DNA of 63,570 bases. Origin: Cerioporus squamosus (lineage: Eukaryota > Basidiomycota > Agaricomycetes > Polyporales > Polyporaceae). Positions 9,918-20,205 of this stretch are shown here, one piece after another; within the stretch, counting starts at the first letter, position 1; every line of letters starts with the position of its first letter. Position numbers and translations under genes: made by a program. The notes under the pieces were generated by a model. It had not been told where the DNA came from and searched no databases. It worked only from the letters and a program-made list of their open reading frames with translations. The DNA is taken from contig JABYQS010000190.1 in assembly GCA_022592435.1 (NCBI GenBank), positions 1-63,570 on the forward strand, given 5' to 3'.

Positions 9918-12377
9918 CTACCGCGCACCCCGGTCCTCCGTGGCAGGCTCCCCCAGCAACCTGTCAGTCTCCCTGCTCTCCCCGTCCCCGTCCCTCGCCG
10001 TGCTGCTGCTCCTCCGACTGCCCCGGCTCCTGACGCTCCCGGGGCGCCCGTCGCTCGTGCTCGTGCTATCATCCCGCGGGCTGCCAACGAACAGGGTCCC
10101 ATATGACGGGTTCGGGCGGTCGGACCCGGGGCTCTGGCTCGGGCTCAAGGTCGAAGTAGCCCGCAGGTTCGAGGGCGCGCGCGGGGTCGAGGCCTGCCAG
10201 CTCGAGCTCGTGTTCGTGTTCGTATCGTTCGTACTGGCATTCACCTTCGCCTTCGGTCCAGGGCCACCGGACGCGGTAGGCAGGGGACTCGGGTTCCGGC
10301 TAGTATCAGGGTGCGCCGTGCGGTCACCGGTCTCGGCGTTGAAGGAGTTCGCGCGACTTACACGGTACTCTATGATGCTGCTCGCCGGGCGCGTGTCAGC
10401 GTTTCGTTGGCTGTTGGAACACGGGAGGGGAGGGGAGGGGAGGGGAGGGGAGGGGAGGAAGGCAGCCTACCCTTTCATGATCGCTGCGTTCCTGCGCCTG
10501 CGGGCGCTCCGTTTTGAGACGTTGTCTTCGTACCGGTCGGTCTCGTCGACGATCTCCTCCGAGATGATCTCTTCGATGATGTCTTCGAGGGTGATGACGC
10601 CGATAGCACCCCCTTCGACGCCGGGCGTGCGGCTCAGCAGGAGCAAGTGTGCACGGCCGGTTTGGCTGTGGGCACGGGTAGATGCGTGGTCAGGGATTGC
10701 GCTGCGTGCAGTCGAAGTGGGTGTCGCACGTACAAGTAGTCGAGTGCTTGGAAGCAGTTTATGGTCGGAGGCGCTTCTGGCAAAAGCGAGAGCGGGAACT
10801 CTGATACTGGGATGGCGGATGCTGGATCATAGACGGACAGCTAGAAGACGGAAAATGGTGAGCAGGGTGAGTAACGAGCAAGCTCTGTATATTGACCATT
10901 TTGACCAGAAGGATGCCGATGAAGATCATCGGGTGGCCAGGCTTGTGGACTGGGATACGCGAATAACCACTGCGCAAACTGTAGGGGACAGCGGTGAATG
11001 ACGTTCTCTAATAGTGAAACACAGAACCTACAGCCAGTCGACAGTGTCGTGGTCAAGAATGCGGTCAGCACTGATAGTGACTACGTCCTGGATGGTTGTG
11101 AGTGAAATCTCCGGTATGTCCGTGCGTCCGGCGGCATACCTCCATAGGGGTCATGATCTGCTCGACCTTCTTGTTGTTGAGCTCGAGGACGCCGTTGAGA
11201 ATGCTGATCTCGTCATCACGCAAGGGCTCCTCGCCTTGGCGGTGGAAGGCTAGGAAGGACTTCAGCTCGGCTTTCTTGTAGGTGTGGGCTTCATTGTGGC
11301 CAAGAACATAGTCGAGTAGCTTGGCAATGGGCCATGCGATAGGAGCTAGACGCGTTTTAGAACTACTGTGAGAGTGAGGACGAATAGACGAACCGAATAT
11401 GTACATCATGGTACGGACAATGGGGGCGCACGATGCGCCTATTGAGAGACCGTAGCGAACGCTGACAGCTTGTGGGATGATTCTGGGGACATCCAGGTTA
11501 GGGATGGCGTGCAGGCACCGAGGCATGGACGTGCATTTACTTACTCGCTATAGTTAGCACACACGGCGGCGGCAATGAAGGTCAGTCGACGTGGACGTTG
11601 ACTATGATGTCATTACACACCCGAAGATGACTGTCGCAGAAAATGAGAACGAGTAACATACAAACATAGGTAGGAGCACGTACCAATCATGGTCGTCGAG
11701 ATGACTACAGCGGCGAGTCCACCACCGAGCTGCAGGTGGTTAGTGGCAGCGGGACACCGAGAGGAGGAACGGGACATACAGCGCTGTCGAGAAAGATGGG
11801 CAAACTCTCGTTGACAATCTGGGAGCTTCAATAGTACCACCAGTTAGGACAACGACGGTGTGGTACGCACGACGTTACCAAGAAGGAGAACCTTGGAAGC
11901 GGAGCAGTGAGACGGAGGTGATTGGCGTGGACGCGAAAGGAGTACGTACGACAAGGACCCAGTGGCGGCCTTGTGATAGCAAGCTCAGAACTGGAGAGCT
12001 GTAAGAGGACAGCAAATGACATGCAGGTCGCGTACGTACCCTTCTGGGCATTCTTGCGCTCCTTGGGGTCGTCGGAGGATGTTGCGAGGACGCGGAGGTG
12101 GAGTTCGTCGAGGCCCATCAAGCCGAGGGTCAAGCTACGCGACGCGGATTAGCAGCAGCATAGGTAACGGACATATGAGCACGTACCCTGCGAAGACACC
12201 ACCCGCGAGAACGAGGCCTATGCTGACGACGAGCTTGTACCAGAACTCGGGGGTGCCTGGCTGCTCGCCGGGCTCGTCGGTCTCGGGGACCTGTGCGAGG
12301 AGGGAGTATATGGTCGGGAACGCATGGACAGAGTGTACGAGGGCCAGCAGGCGGGGGAGGCGCATTGCTGGGGACAT
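9918..12377 (-). CDS. MAM3: CNNM/Mam3-type membrane protein (DUF21 plus CBS domain pair)
   Basis: Members of this family (yeast Mam3, animal CNNM) are membrane proteins linked to divalent metal transport or homeostasis. From the ATG at 12377 (or 12365) the protein has a signal-like start, a hydrophobic segment ([18 protein letters not shown]), then the DUF21 signature [17 protein letters not shown] and further membrane segments ending at [15 protein letters not shown]. Next comes [17 protein letters not shown] and the cytosolic part with [24 protein letters not shown], a CBS pair ([20 protein letters not shown]) and [26 protein letters not shown]. The tail to 9918 is long, Ser/Thr rich and probably disordered. 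Many short introns interrupt it, one carrying an AGGGG repeat. It is divergent from TRM2 with only 117 bp between. Confidence 0.9.
10423..10458. repeat. AGGGG pentamer microsatellite inside an intron
   Basis: Six uninterrupted AGGGG units (10426-10455) with partial units at both ends. It lies in the CNNM/Mam3 intron after ...[10 protein letters not shown], so the transcript carries the C-rich strand (CCCCT)n as a pyrimidine tract. The G-rich DNA strand has seven runs of three or four G spaced by single bases, enough for a G-quadruplex. Confidence 0.95.
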
Positions 12378-12494
12378 GGCTGGGCAGAGGACGGGGGTTA
12401 AGAACACACGCTGGGCGATCGGCGACACAAGCGGCGCGTCAGTGGCTGCATCACGTGCGTCGCGTCTTTCCCCCCGCGCGAACAGCCGCTCGCC
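12378..12494. promoter_or_regulatory. Compact divergent promoter, CNNM/Mam3 / TRM2
   Basis: Only 117 bp separate the two outermost possible ATGs (195 bp if TRM2 starts at 12573). Transcription in both directions must use this interval. No TATA box was seen. Confidence 0.5.
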
Positions 12495-14658
12495 ATGTTT
12501 TCCGTCCTCGCCCGTCTCCGCCGCCTTCCTCTTCGCCCTCGCTGCCCCCCGCATCGCCCAGCAGCCCGCACGATGGCCAGCACACACCCGCGCACCCGCT
12601 CGACGTCGCCCCCCGCGCCCCCGGAGAAGAAGCCCCGGCTCGACGTCTCCCCAGAGCCCGCCGAGCCCGTCGAGATCCAAGACGCTCCGGCCGACGCTCA
12701 GGCCCCGCCCAGCGCACCCACAAGCAAAAAACACGCAAAGAACAAGAAGAACAAGAAACATCAGCGCCGCGCCCCGGAGCCCTTCTCGTCTGACGACATA
12801 CTCACGCACGAGGTCATTTCGCTCCTCGGCCAAGACTATGCGCAGACTCTCGTCGACCAGAAACTCGACTGGGACGCGCCGTTCGAGCAATTCACCCAGC
12901 TAGAGCTCACCGTTGCGTGCATATCGCCTTCCACAGGTCCGTTCTCTTCGTATCTTTGCATGCCAAGAGTGATCTCCCGCTCCCGCCCCGCGTCCGAACT
13001 GCCACTCAATCTGGCTTCCCCAGACATGCCCTGATTGCTCTTCCTCCCTCTCAGGTGAATCCCTCTCCACAGCGCACTCTGGCGACCGCAAATGGGTCAT
13101 TGTCACCCCCCTCTCCCTCCCCGGAGAACGCATCCGCGTCCGCGTATACAGACACGCCCGCCTCCACTCCCATGCTGATCTTCTCGAGATACTCGAGCCC
13201 AACTCTGAATGGCGCGACATGTCCCGACCGCAGTGCCAATATTTCGGCAAGTGTGCCGGCTGCCAGTATCAGGTAATCCCATCTCTGCTTGCAGGCCCTT
13301 GGCATCCTGCTTATCGTCTGCCAAGATGCTCTCCTACGAGAAGCAGCTCGAACTCAAGCGCGACACCGTCATTGAGGCGTACAAGAACTACTCTGGTGCG
13401 CTCTGAGCCGTCGTTGGTGCGCACGAGCACGGACGAACTCACTCCTCGTAGGCATCTCCCCGGATTTGGTGCCGACCATAGGACCTACCATCCCATCGCC
13501 ACTACAGTATGGCTACCGCACAAAACTAACGCCGCATTTTCAAGGCCCGCCGCACTCGCTGCAGAAGGCCTGGAAACGTGGTGAGGCACCGGTGATTGAA
13601 GACAAGCCAGACTGGCTCAAAATTGGCTTCCATGCGGTTGGAACGCGCAATGTTATGGACATCGAGGTTAATAGCACATTCAATGCCAGTCGCTTACCAT
13701 CTAACACGTTCGTAGGAGTGTCCAATAGCGACGCCAGTGATCAACAAAGGCCTCCCGGTGGTGAGGGATAACGTTATCAAGTATTCACTCTGCATGCTCG
13801 AAGCGAAGTGCAGTAGCTGACACCTTCGCCAGGAACATTACGAAGTTCAAGCGTGGGGCAACCCTTCTCCTTCGAGACTCCCTGCCGCTTCCCCCTTCGG
13901 AAGAAGGAGACAGCTCCGCCCCTGCCGCATCCTCGAGCACAGTAGCAGAACACGACGGCCACATCTGCGTCACCGACCAGAAGGGCACCGTCCGCGAGCG
14001 CGTGGGCGATATGCTCTTCCAGTACACTGCCGGCACCTTCTTCCAGAACAACAACTCTGCCCTCGTCCCTCTCACCTCCTACGTCCGCGACGCGATCTTC
14101 CCTCCCGGCCCCACCGCGACCTCGTCGACAGCCGCACCCACACCGGCACCCGCCCCAACGCACCTCGTCGACGCCTACTGCGGCAGCGGCCTCTTCTCCA
14201 TCATGCTCGCCCCCGTCTTCTCGAAAGTCGCCGGCATCGAGCTCTCCGCCGAGTCCATCCGCGCCGCGCAGCACAACGCGTCGCTGAACGCCGCGCTGCT
14301 CCCCTCGTCCGAGGTGTCCTTCATGGCCGGGGACGCGGCGAACATCTTCGCGACCGTGCAGGACTTCCCGCGGGCACAGACGGCGCTGATCATCGACCCG
14401 CCGCGCAAGGGCACGGACGCGCGCTTCGTCGAGCAGATGGTCGCGTTTGGGGCGGGCACGGTCGTGTACGTGTCGTGCAACGTGCACACGCAGGCGAGGG
14501 ACGTCGGCATGATCCTCGCGCAGAGCGCCGCGCACGCTCAGGCGGAGGGCGGGGGCGAAGGCAAGGGGAGGCGGTACGTCCTCGAGAGCCTGTGCGGGCT
14601 GGACTTGTTCCCGCAGACGGCGCATGTCGAGGCGATTGCGGTGTTGAGGCTCGTGTAG
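12495..14658 (+). CDS. TRM2: tRNA (uracil-5-)-methyltransferase, TrmA/Trm2 family
   Basis: Makes 5-methyluridine at position 54 in the tRNA T-loop using S-adenosylmethionine. Two in-frame starts exist: 12495 adds 26 residues rich in Arg and Leu (MFSVLARLRRLPLRPR) that look like a mitochondrial presequence; 12573 gives MASTHPRTRSTSPP followed by a Lys-rich stretch KKHAKNKKNKKHQRR. A TRAM-like domain follows, then a four-cysteine-type site CQYFGKCAGCQYQ, the RumA/TrmA core LQYGYRTKLTPHF, FFQNNN, the SAM motif VDAYCGSGLFS, DPPRKGTD and the catalytic cysteine in VYVSCNVHTQARD. Splices before GESLSTAHSGDRKW, MLSYEKQ, GISPDLVP, ECPIATP and NITKFKRG keep one frame. No frame break was found. Yeast Trm2 is also described as an endo-exonuclease; that role is not readable here. 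Confidence 0.94.
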
Positions 14659-14910
14659 GCTCGTGAGGCAGTCATTAGTCGTCTAGTACTTTACATGCCG
14701 AGTTGAATCGAACCGAAACGGGGGGCCAGAGGAGGGTGTCCGCGTCCATGTCCATGTACTACCAGTGTATGTGTATGTGGGGCGGAGAAACCAAAGTGAC
14801 CGTCGAGCAGGAACGTACGTGGTAAGTACGAGGGGCAGGAGGAGGCGGAGTCCAGACTCCGTGCTCTGTACGCGTGTGTCTAACTCGTAAGTCATGTAAG
14901 TATGTATGTA

Positions 14911-16786
14911 TCACTGGGACGACCGCTCGGTGGTGACGTCCCCGATCATCTGGCCGACCTTGACCTTCTGCCCTGCGCTGACGGCGAACTCGAAGTCGTG
15001 CGGCGCCTCGAAGACGAGCACGATCGTGCTGCCCAGGCAGAACCCGCCCATCTCCTCGCCCTTGACGAGCGGCTGGCCGTTCAGGATCGGGGACGCCCCG
15101 GAGTAAACGGCCTCGGTGAACGTGCCGACGGGGTGGTCGCGCCGCCTGCCGACGTTCGTGCGGAGCGCCTGTGTGCGTAAGTCTGTCTCAGCGTGCGGGA
15201 TACTTTAGCGTGGGGAGAGGAGACGTTACCTGGTCAAAGTTGATCTTGATGCTCCCGACGTTCGTCGCGCCGACGGGGACCATGCTGAAGAAGCCGTGCT
15301 TCCAGCGACCAAGAAGTGCGACGCGCTCGTTGAGCACGAAGAGGTTCTCGAGCCGCTTCGCCATCCACGGTGAGACGGAGAACAGGTCGCCTGCGAAGCG
15401 TGGTCGTTAGGACCGACATTGGCAGACTCGCAGCGCGGCAAATACGTACCGACGAAGTGTCGCCTGCGCTCGACGACCCAAGCCGCTGGGCTGTGGAAGC
15501 GGTGGTAGTCGCCCGGCGCGAGGTAGATGACCATGAAGAAACTGTTGTTCCCCGGCTTGGTCCGCACGCTGGTGAAGCTGTCCCTGCGCACGGCCGTCGG
15601 GCGGATGCCCACCTCGGATGCCATGCTCACGTCCTGGGCGACAGTCTCCGGGACAGACTGGTCGCGGGGCACGGACGCGTCGATGCGCTCGCCGTACTTC
15701 TTCGCGTCGGTGCCGGTGTGCGCCGCCTCTTCCGAGTGCGCGGGCGGGGAGTCGACGACGGGCGTGGACGTGCCGGAGGAGGAGGGCGTGGGCGTGCCGA
15801 GGAGCTCGTGCAGGCTGTACTCGATGCCGTTGATCTCTGCAAAGTGGCGGTGGTTGACCTCGTGCATCTTGTGCTCGGGGAACTCGACTGATGCTGGGGC
15901 GGGGGAGTCGGGGCGGGCGACGCCGAGGAGGGCGTCGAGGGAGTAGGTGCTGCCCTTGACTTGCTCGATGCGGCCGTCCTTGATGACGCCGAAGTGCAGC
16001 ACACGACCGTCTGCGGGGCTCACCTGCGGGCGTCACCGGTGAGACTGCAGAACGAATGCATAAACAGACAAGCAAGCGCGTACCAGGACTGCGTCGGCGA
16101 TGGGGCGTGCGCCATCCTTGAGCTTGCGGTAAAAGAATTCGCCGAGACTGGCGTACTGGGTGAGGTCTGGGGGGTCGATCTCGTCGAGGTTGCAGCCAAA
16201 GACGGTGGCGTATATCCGGAAGCCGATGGGGCGGAACCAGACGGGAAGCTCGAGCGAGTTGACGTAGCCCCAGACGCGAGAGAGGTTGCGGAGAGGCAGC
16301 GCGCCTATGACGTGCACCTGGGTACGAGGGCAGCCGGGGTGCCAGGTCAGCGCACGGCCGAGGGGCAGCAGGGAGCGAGAGAGGAACGTACGTGCCAGGG
16401 ACCCTTGAGCTTGACGACCTCGTGGCCGTGCTCGTCGACTACGACCTCGCGGGCGGTGGACTTCCTTCGGTATTGGATGACGATGAGGAGGAGGGCACCT
16501 GCAGCGACGGGGAGAGGGTACCACTTTGTGGGTGTGTTTTGCCATGCCTCGACGAGTCTCCCTGCGCAGCGCGTTGGACGATGTTCGCGTAGTGGAAAGT
16601 GTACTCACTGTAGAGGGGAACATGGGAGCCTGTGGAGTTGTCATAGTTGTTTCGTGTCTGCTGGGAGAGAAAGCGGACGGTCGAGCGGCGGAGGAACGCG
16701 CCTGAGCGGGCGAGGTGGCCCTTGACGGCGTGTCTGCGAGCGAGGAGGGAGGAGAAGGGCGACGAGTTGTGCTGCGTGAACTTCAT
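14911..16786 (-). CDS. PSD1: Mitochondrial phosphatidylserine decarboxylase
   Basis: Pyruvoyl enzyme of the inner mitochondrial membrane that converts phosphatidylserine to phosphatidylethanolamine. The start [23 protein letters not shown] is a basic presequence. A membrane anchor follows in the second exon ([21 protein letters not shown]). The core reads [67 protein letters not shown] and [25 protein letters not shown]. The self-cleavage site LGST lies at 15025-15036, where the serine becomes the pyruvoyl group that splits the beta and alpha chains. Between [16 protein letters not shown] and the catalytic half there is a Ser/Thr/Pro-rich insert of about 60 residues, common in fungal Psd1. 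It ends VTTERSSQ at 14911. The gene pair with TYS1 shares a 177-bp promoter. Confidence 0.95.
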
Positions 16787-16963
16787 CCTGCGCGACTCAG
16801 ACGACCATCCCAGCCAAGAGAGCAGCCAACGCAGAGCAGAGTCTCAGCGCAGCGAACGTGAATCCCGCACGCGCTCGCCTAGATCTCAGATGCAGATCTG
16901 CTGTAGATCACCCATCGGCCTCTGCCTCTGACTCGCCCGCCTCCTTCTCTCCTCGTCGCAGCG
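16787..16963. promoter_or_regulatory. Divergent promoter, PSD1 / TYS1
   Basis: Start codons of PSD1 (minus) and TYS1 (plus) are 177 bp apart. No TATA box was recognised. The interval has pyrimidine-rich sequence just before the TYS1 ATG, as is common in basidiomycete promoters. Confidence 0.45.
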
Positions 16964-18547
16964 ATGGCAGACGACAAGTTCGAGCTCATCACGCGCAGAC
17001 TCCACGAGGTCCTCGGCGCAGACATCATCAAGGCCGTCCTCGCAGAGGGCAGGACCCCAAAGTGCTACTGGGGTGCGTCCGATCAGTCCTAACTCTGTTC
17101 CTCATCTCATCCTCTCCGCCAGGCACTGCTCCTACCGGACGACGTACGCGATCTCTACCCACCTTCGTCTTTCCAACGCCTGAATGTTCTTGCAGCACAC
17201 ATCGGATACTTCGTCCCCCTCACTAAAATCGCCGACTTCCTCCGCGCCGATGTCGAAGTCACCGTCTTGCTCGCTGGTCAGTGCACATCTTCCGCTCACC
17301 TTGACTCGCACCCACAAGCGCGCCCCAGATGTACATGCATTCCTGGACAACCTCAAGGCACCAGTAGAGCTTGTCGCACACCGCACGCAGTACTACAAGA
17401 AGCTCCTCCTCGCCGTCTTCACCTCCCTCGGCATCCCCATTTCCAAGCTGCGCTTCGTCGAGGGCTCCTCCTACCAGCTCTCGCGAGAGTACTCTCTCGA
17501 CAACTACAAGCTGTGCACACTCGTCACCGAGCACGACGCGAAGAAGGCCGGCGCAGAGGTCGTCAAGCAAGTCGAGAGCCCCCTCCTCAGTGGGCTTCTC
17601 TACCCTGGCCTGCAGGCCCTCGATGAGCAGTACCTCGGCTGCGACTTCCAGTTCGGCGGTGTTGACCAGGTACGTCTTGCTTCTACCCTACACATCAACC
17701 TCCGCCCATCGCCTCCCAGCGCAAAATCTTCACCTTCGCCGAGCTCTACCTCCCCCGCCTCGGCTACGCCAAGCGCGCCCACCTCATGAACCCCATGGTC
17801 CCCGGGCTCGGCGGCGGCAAGATGTCCTCGTCCGACCCCAACTCCAAGATCGACTTCCTCGACCCGCCCGAGGTCGTCCGCCGCAAGATCAAGAACGCGT
17901 TCTGCGAAGAAGGCAACACGGCCGAGAACGGCGTCCTCGCCTTCGTCAAGGCCGTGCTCATCCCCGTCTCCGAGCTCCGCATAGAGCGGCAACAGGGCAA
18001 GACCGGCGCCGACGCCGAGGAGGGCGCGTCCGCGATCGGGGACCAGACGCCGTTTGCGCTCGAGGGTGCACCCAGGGCACCGTGTTCTCTATCTTCAGGA
18101 AGGAGGAGCACGGCGGCTCGCTGCATTACAAGTCCTTCGAGGAGCTCGAGGCGGACTTTGCGGCGAAGAAGCTGCATCCGAAGGATTTGAAGACGGCGGT
18201 GGCGGACGGGATTATCCGTCTTTTGGACCCCATCCGCACCGCGTTTCAGCAGGACGAGGAGTGGCAGAAGGTCGAGAAGCTGGCGTACCCCGACCCTAAT
18301 GCGAAGCCCGAGAAGAAGAAGAAGGTGGGTGCTCCCTCAGTATCGGACTTGCGCTCTGTACGGTTGGGGTTGTTTTTGACACATGTCGTTCTGTTTGCAG
18401 GTCAAGGTCTACCACCCGCCGCCGCCCGGTAAGGGGAAGAACGCGAAGCCCGCAGACGCTGCTGCGCCAGAAGGACAAGCAGTGCCGTCCGCTCACGCGC
18501 CGGATGCAACGGCTGCGCCGGAAGAGTCGAGTAAGGCAGCTTCATGA
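16964..18547 (+). CDS. TYS1: Cytoplasmic tyrosyl-tRNA synthetase
   Basis: Charges tRNA-Tyr; class I synthetase of the eukaryotic/archaeal type. The start [20 protein letters not shown] is followed across introns by the HIGH-class motif in [21 protein letters not shown], then [18 protein letters not shown], the tyrosine site region [35 protein letters not shown] and the KMSKS-class loop [18 protein letters not shown]. The C-terminal part has a Lys-rich, Pro-rich tail ([16 protein letters not shown]). One frame break at the C run 18071-18073 separates ALEGAP from [15 protein letters not shown]; one extra C restores the family sequence. The tail end at 18547 assumes that correction. Length about 420 residues, as expected for the enzyme. 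Confidence 0.94.
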
Positions 18548-18750
18548 TCGACGTATGTAGAGGAATATTCAGCAGATGTACGTAGATGTATCAGTAACAG
18601 TTGTGAGTCATCACAGGAGGCGGCCTGTGTGCAGTGACCTCTGCGGCACAGCGTATAATACCAGACGGTCTGCGCGCCGGCAAACCTGACAGGGGTCCAA
18701 CTATGTAGTGCTCTCCTCGCTGTTTGCTCGATTGTTTGAGCATCCTCGCC

Positions 18751-19784
18751 ATGGCCTCCTCGCAACGTCGCCTCTCCCCCATGCAGATCATCGCGCACCG
18801 CATCCTACGCCTGCCGTTGGCCACGACAGCGTCTACGCTCAAGTCCTCCTGTTAGGTGAGGATGTCAACGGGGGCTTCCACGAAAAAGATCCGGCTATAT
18901 TTTGAACGACATGTATGGCTGAACGCCTTCCGGTGCGTGGGATGATGTACCTACACTGCGACATGCTTGGAGGCTGACAACCTTCTCACCCCCTTTAGCA
19001 GCAGCGCCGCCGAGGGTGCGATACTGTCCACGTATCGTGTCCGAGTTCTGGAGTTGAGGAAAAAGAAAGGTTCCCCCGAAGATGTGTACGTCTTTGCCCA
19101 CGTCTACGCACCGCAAGCGTTGGACGAGGCCGGCGAGGGGCAGTGCGTCGGCTATATCATGGCCGAGCGCACGGTCCCGCCGCCGACCTACTGTAACCAC
19201 TGGAGCCTGAGTGGCTCGACGTCTTCTGTCGAGGTTATCCCTGCCACCGACAGTTGCTTCGTCGTCTTCGCCCCATCCCCCTCGTCGCAGCTGCCCGGTG
19301 GCACACCCCTATCTACCGACATGCTTTCCCGATGAGCGCTGCCCCGCCCATCACCGACCTCATCGCCGCCGTCGTCAGTCTTGAAGCCTCCTTCCCCCGG
19401 CAGCTCCTTCTTGACCGCCGGAAGTTCTGGCTGGCAGGGATGATCTTCCGGCTCCTGGTCGGGGAGACCGCCAGTGGCTGCTCTCCGCTCAAACGAGGCA
19501 TCCGGCTGAAGTTTCGGCATTTGGGCGCGTCGTCCGAGTCGGCCGGTCCCGCACCGCACCCGATGCCTGCCACAGACGACATCGATCTCGACGTCGCCGG
19601 CACCCTTGGAGGGTCGTTCCAGGTCACGTTCGCTCAGGACCTTGAAGGGCAGATCTCTCGTGGCGCAGGGGCGGCTTTTGAAGCGAAGCGTGCAGAGCTT
19701 CGCGAGAAGGAGATTGTGGCGCGGGCACCGAGACGTAGAAGAGTTCCCGAGGGTCGATCCGGCTCGCTATCCGGCAGGAAGTGA
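18751..19784 (+). CDS. Orphan locus, hypothetical protein(s)
   Basis: I do not recognise this locus. Three open stretches follow each other on the plus strand: 18751-18855 (MASSQRRLSPMQIIAHRIL...), 18967-19335 (with TYRVRVLELRKKKGSPEDVYVFAHVYAPQAL, which has the look of a beta-rich or BAH-like fold, weakly), and 19332-19784 (LEASFPRQLLLDRRKFWLAGMIFRLL, then a charged end DLEGQISRGAGAAFEAKRAELREKE). The last two overlap by four bases in different frames, so an intron or a frame break may join them. No splice model is proved. It may be one small lineage-specific gene. The 420 bp from 19785 to the VPS11 stop shows nothing. Confidence 0.35.
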
Positions 19785-20205
19785 GGAGAACTCGTTCGGT
19801 TGTCCGTTGGTTGTCTTTGTTTGAGATGCGTATACGTACGCCGTAGGCTGAAAGATTGACCCATATAATGCGTATTCGTACGCTCATAAACAGACCGACG
19901 TACCGTGTATACCAGGGTTTTTATCGTGATTATGTGTTTGCCTGTCGCAGCACCCTGCTACCGACTCATCAAATCACCCGATAGTTGACGGACCCTCGGC
20001 CCTTGAAAGATGACGATGGTCTTCCGGGCGTGCCTTTCCCTAGCTCTTGCTGGTGATCAGTTGGGTCGGAATGGCGAATGTACGACGGACACGTGTGCCA
20101 CAAGGTGCACATAGCTAGTCGCACACCGACACGTAAAGCAAGAATTCCACAGCTAGCATTGCAGGCAGACGCACTGATATCATGAGGCAAGGAGAACATA
20201 CATCA

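Noticed and set aside
12135..12890. 251-codon minus-strand frame across the MAM3/TRM2 promoter
   Set aside because: Only its last part, from 12377 on, is real Mam3 sequence; the rest is antisense to TRM2 exon 1.
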